Below are positions 13,347-16,094 of a stretch of DNA of 16,094 nt, piece after piece. The DNA is from an uncultured Candidatus Saccharibacteria bacterium (GTDB lineage Bacteria > Patescibacteriota > Saccharimonadia > Saccharimonadales > Saccharimonadaceae). The notes beneath the pieces are model-generated. The model was not told the origin of the DNA, did not search any database, and saw nothing but the letters and a program-made list of their open reading frames with translations. The position numbers and the translations under genes are program-made. How positions within the stretch are numbered: the stretch's first letter is position 1; each line of letters starts with the position of its first letter. Location of the stretch: the NCBI GenBank assembly GCA_937902295.1, contig CALGUM010000057.1:1-16094 (forward strand), written 5' to 3'.

Positions 13347-14570
13347 TTACTGAATGTTCTGCGAAATGCTTGCGATTGGCCCCATGACACTTGCTGCGAT
13401 AAGGCCTACCATGCCGCCCATTGTGACAATCATAACTGGTTCAATAATTGAGCTGATACCGTCGATCGCAACGTCGACTTCTTCTTCGTAGAAATCTGCC
13501 ACCTTAATCAGAACAACATCGGTTTGCCCTGTCTCTTCTCCGACGGAGAGCATCTGTGCCAAAATAGAAGGAAAAAGATCTTCATATTGTTCGATGATAA
13601 CTGAGAGTTGATCTCCGCTCTCGACTTTCTCTGCGGCAACTTTCAAGGCTTCTTCATACACTGAATTACCGAGTGCTCGTGCGGTGACGTTAATTGCTTC
13701 AATCACTGGGACGCCGGCCCCCACAAGTGAGGAATATGTGCGAGAGAATCGTGCAACGGCAACCTTCTTGATGATGCCATTGATAGGGGGTGTTTTGAGA
13801 AGCAGACGGTGGAATAGTTTTTTGCCAGTAGTGGTCTTGAGATAGCGAAGGAGTGCGTACACAATCCCGCCGAGTATAGGAAATACAATATACCAATAGG
13901 AGAGTATCGCGTTGCTAATTCCCAGCATAATCTGGGTCAAGATCGGTAGCTCTGCATCAGGTCCGCCGAGGTCTGTAATAATAGTGCCGATTTGGGGAAT
14001 AACAAAAAGCATAAGTCCGAAGAATGCGCCAATTGTAATCACGACAAGTACTATCGGATACGACATAGCACTTTTGACTTTTTTGCGAATGGTTGCATTT
14101 TTTTCTTGTTGCGTTGCAAGACGCTTAAGGATGTCATCGAGGATACCCGCGGATTCGCCAGCGCGCACCATGTTGACGTACACGTCACTAAAAGTATTGG
14201 GGAATTTTGCAAGTGAGTCGCCAAACCCTGCGCCAGACTGTACGTCACTAATAACTGACTCGAGTACCTTTTTGAAGGCGGGACTCTGAGCGTGCTCAAA
14301 GAGAGAGTTCAGTGCGCGTAGGAGTGGCACGCCTGCGCTAATCATGGCGCTCAATTGGCGTGTAAATATCACAATTTCGTCTGACTTTACTTTGCCACCA
14401 CCAATATTGAGGGATAATCCACCTGCTTTGGTTTCCTTAATACTGATAACCGAAAGCTTTTGACGGTTGAGCGCTGCTACTACATCACTGCGTGAGCCTG
14501 CCTCAATATCACCAGTAATGATTTTAGATGGATTTTTGGCTGATTTTGCTGTGTATGTAAATTTTGGCAT
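13347..14570 (-). CDS. pilC: Type IV pilus inner-membrane platform protein PilC
   Basis: A 407-residue polytopic protein, the normal length. The N-terminal domain begins MPKFTYTAKS and has the IFTRQLSAMISAGVPLLRAL segment that opens the first T2SS-F domain; the repeat has VARFSRTYSSLVGAGVPVIEAI. Three hydrophobic stretches are visible: after AMSYPIVLVV, around SYWYIVFPILGG, and the C-terminal EPVMIVTMGGMVGLIAASVM. The EETGQ motif near the end of domain two is also typical. PilC couples the rotation or movement of PilB to pilin insertion or extraction. The ATG lies three bases after the pilB stop, with AAGGAA six bases upstream, so pilB and pilC are clearly cotranscribed. Confidence 0.95.
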   Translation of the reverse strand: MPKFTYTAKSAKNPSKIITGDIEAGSRSDVVAALNRQKLSVISIKETKAGGLSLNIGGGKVKSDEIVIFTRQLSAMISAGVPLLRALNSLFEHAQSPAFKKVLESVISDVQSGAGFGDSLAKFPNTFSDVYVNMVRAGESAGILDDILKRLATQQEKNATIRKKVKSAMSYPIVLVVITIGAFFGLMLFVIPQIGTIITDLGGPDAELPILTQIMLGISNAILSYWYIVFPILGGIVYALLRYLKTTTGKKLFHRLLLKTPPINGIIKKVAVARFSRTYSSLVGAGVPVIEAINVTARALGNSVYEEALKVAAEKVESGDQLSVIIEQYEDLFPSILAQMLSVGEETGQTDVVLIKVADFYEEEVDVAIDGISSIIEPVMIVTMGGMVGLIAASVMGPIASISQNIQ

Positions 14571-14573
14571 ATG

Positions 14574-16094
14574 CTATTCCTTCGTTGCTCTAAGCACTTC
14601 CTCTATAGTAGTTTCGCCTCGTAGGGCCTTGATAAGGCCGTCGGTCTGCATGGTAACCATACCATCTTCAATTGCGGTATCTTGAATCTCGTTACTGGTC
14701 GCATTGGCGGTAATCATCTTCTGGATAGGATTGCTCATACCGAGGACTTCGTAAATACCAATACGTCCTTTAAATCCTGTATGCGCACCATCGTCATTGT
14801 CAGTATCATCTGATTTCCAGAGGAATTTTATACCTTTTTCGTTTGTAGCAAGTGGCGCGTCTCCACCAATCCCCATCGCGGCGGCTTGTTTTTCGAGTTC
14901 GTGGATGCGCGCAAATGTTTGACCTTCTCGCAAGTTGAAAAGGTTGATAAGGAGTTGTTTCTCATGATCGGTAGGCTCGTATTTGACTCGACTCTCATAG
15001 CGCAATCGTCTCACGAGGCGTTGGCCTACAACTGCCTTGACAGTACTGGCGATCAAAAATGGCTCGATACCCATATCTAGTAAACGCGGAAGACACGTCG
15101 CTGCGTTATTGGTGTGGAGCGTACTAAACACTAAGTGCCCAGTAAGCGCAGCTTGCACGCCGAGGTTCGCAGTTTCGCCGTCACGGATCTCACCGACCAT
15201 AATAATATTTGGATCTTGACGGAGTAGAGCACGGAGTCCAGAGGCAAAGGTCATGCCAGCCTTGGCGTTAGTTTGGGTCTGATTGACACCGGGAATTTTG
15301 TACTCGACTGGGTCTTCAATGGTTGAGATGTTAACATCTGGTGTATTCATACGTGAGAGTACGCTAAAGAGACTCGTCGACTTACCCGAACCTGTCGGTC
15401 CTGTCACAAGAATCATACCATTTGGCTCGGCCAATGCCTCATTGATAGTTTCGAGTGATTTGCCCCAGTAGCCGAGTTTTTCTAGTGGCAATGCTTCGTT
15501 TGATTCATTGAGTACACGCATGACAACCTTTTCGCCGTCACTGATAGGCAAGGTGCTGACACGAAAGGCAAACTGGCGGCCGCCAAGTTTGATTTTGAAT
15601 CGCCCGTCTTGTGGGACACGACGCTCGTCAATTTTTAGGTTCGAAAGAATTTTGATACGACTGACGAGTGCACCGGCAATGTTTTTGGGTAGGCGATTGA
15701 CTTCTTTGAGTACACCATCCACGCGATACCGTACTTGGATGAATTCTTCGCGAGGTTCGATATGAATGTCGGAGGCACTCGAACGAATTGCATATTCAAG
15801 GAGTAGGTTGACGGTTTTTGCAATCGGCGAATCCTCAGTTACGTCCTCGGTGTGCGTGATGTCAGACGTGGTGGTGTCTGTCTGGGTGCTAATGACCTCT
15901 ATAAGCTCTTTGTCGACATCGCCGCGATATGCGTCGAAGGCGTTGACAAGTGATTCATGAGGCGTGATATAAATTTTTGTATTTGTGCCGATTTGTTTTT
16001 CGAGCAAGTTGATCGCCTCGATATCATCGGGGTCTTCCATCGCCAAGTGAACAACTTTATCTTTGTCGATCTTGAAAACAATTGCATTGTAGTG
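14574..16094 (-). CDS. pilB: Type IV pilus assembly ATPase PilB, 5'-truncated by window edge
   Basis: A GspE/PilB-type hexameric ATPase that powers pilus extension. The frame stays open to the window end: codons beyond 16046 read HYNAIVFKIDKDKVVHLAMEDPDD, the usual end of the N-terminal domain (VPF...L.VAM.DP.D). The true start is therefore outside and perhaps 80-100 residues are missing. Visible motifs are SASDIHIEP, RYRVDGVL, KIDERR.PQDGRF, Walker A GPTGSGKST (15375-15401), STIEDPVEY, the Asp box/Walker B region QDPNIIMVGEIRDGETA, and the His box STLHTNNA. The C-terminus has GFKGRIGIYEVL. The four zinc-binding cysteines usual in PilB/GspE before that segment are absent, replaced by RRLRYESRVKYEPT and a charged stretch. 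pilC follows after three bases. Confidence 0.95.
   Translation of the reverse strand, partial: HYNAIVFKIDKDKVVHLAMEDPDDIEAINLLEKQIGTNTKIYITPHESLVNAFDAYRGDVDKELIEVISTQTDTTTSDITHTEDVTEDSPIAKTVNLLLEYAIRSSASDIHIEPREEFIQVRYRVDGVLKEVNRLPKNIAGALVSRIKILSNLKIDERRVPQDGRFKIKLGGRQFAFRVSTLPISDGEKVVMRVLNESNEALPLEKLGYWGKSLETINEALAEPNGMILVTGPTGSGKSTSLFSVLSRMNTPDVNISTIEDPVEYKIPGVNQTQTNAKAGMTFASGLRALLRQDPNIIMVGEIRDGETANLGVQAALTGHLVFSTLHTNNAATCLPRLLDMGIEPFLIASTVKAVVGQRLVRRLRYESRVKYEPTDHEKQLLINLFNLREGQTFARIHELEKQAAAMGIGGDAPLATNEKGIKFLWKSDDTDNDDGAHTGFKGRIGIYEVLGMSNPIQKMITANATSNEIQDTAIEDGMVTMQTDGLIKALRGETTIEEVLRATKE

Noticed and set aside
13912..14289. 125-codon plus-strand open frame opposite pilC
   Set aside because: It lies fully antisense to a well-supported gene and has no recognisable protein features or start signal.
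16044..16046. Taking the TTG at 16046 as the pilB start
   Set aside because: The frame stays open to the window edge and the extra codons match the PilB N-terminal domain.

Overview
The window looks like a compact, gene-dense piece of a Patescibacteria (CPR) chromosome, most likely from the Saccharibacteria (TM7) lineage. This is inferred from protein content (several-LTD surface protein with CX12C tail repeats, minimal type IV pilus set, RecA/RecX/RuvABC), very short intergenic gaps and near-leaderless starts; no rRNA or other marker is present to prove it. TGA works as a stop here (ruvB, ruvA, pilM and pilO all end at TGA at normal family length), so the UGA=Gly code of Gracilibacteria/SR1 is not used. 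No gene-free stretch exceeds about 90 bases, and I see no tRNA, rRNA, CRISPR, insertion sequence or convincing intrinsic terminator.

Plus-strand block 1 (1-7824): the 3' part of a YebC/TACO1-type gene; a 639-residue secreted, C-terminally anchored protein with three lamin-tail-like domains and five CX12C repeats; ruvC; a class A bifunctional penicillin-binding protein; ruvA; ruvB; and a two-TM bacterial PH-domain protein. The Holliday-junction genes ruvC and ruvAB are thus split by a cell-wall synthase. Most of these genes carry their own -10 element a few bases before the start codon.

Middle (7831-10103): a minus-strand type IV prepilin-like gene converges on the PH-domain gene and diverges from recA through an 85-base double-promoter region; recA is followed by recX, whose start codon appears non-canonical.

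Minus-strand block 2 (10100-16094, read right to left): pilB (5' end outside the window), pilC, pilM, pilN, pilO, a 92-residue single-pass protein, and a PRC-barrel protein. The genes overlap or nearly touch, with clear Shine-Dalgarno sites inside the operon. These encode the motor ATPase, platform protein and the PilMNO alignment complex of a type IV pilus; the prepilin next to recA may supply a pilin subunit.

Taken together the region joins homologous recombination (RecA, RecX, RuvABC) with an envelope pilus. A DNA-uptake/recombination link is attractive in these episymbiotic bacteria, but that is an inference. The most noteworthy signals are the shared promoter consensus GCTATA(A/C)TAG placed for leaderless transcription, the alternating AGTATA/TATACT boxes in the recA promoter, the recX start, and the selected CX12C repeat array.
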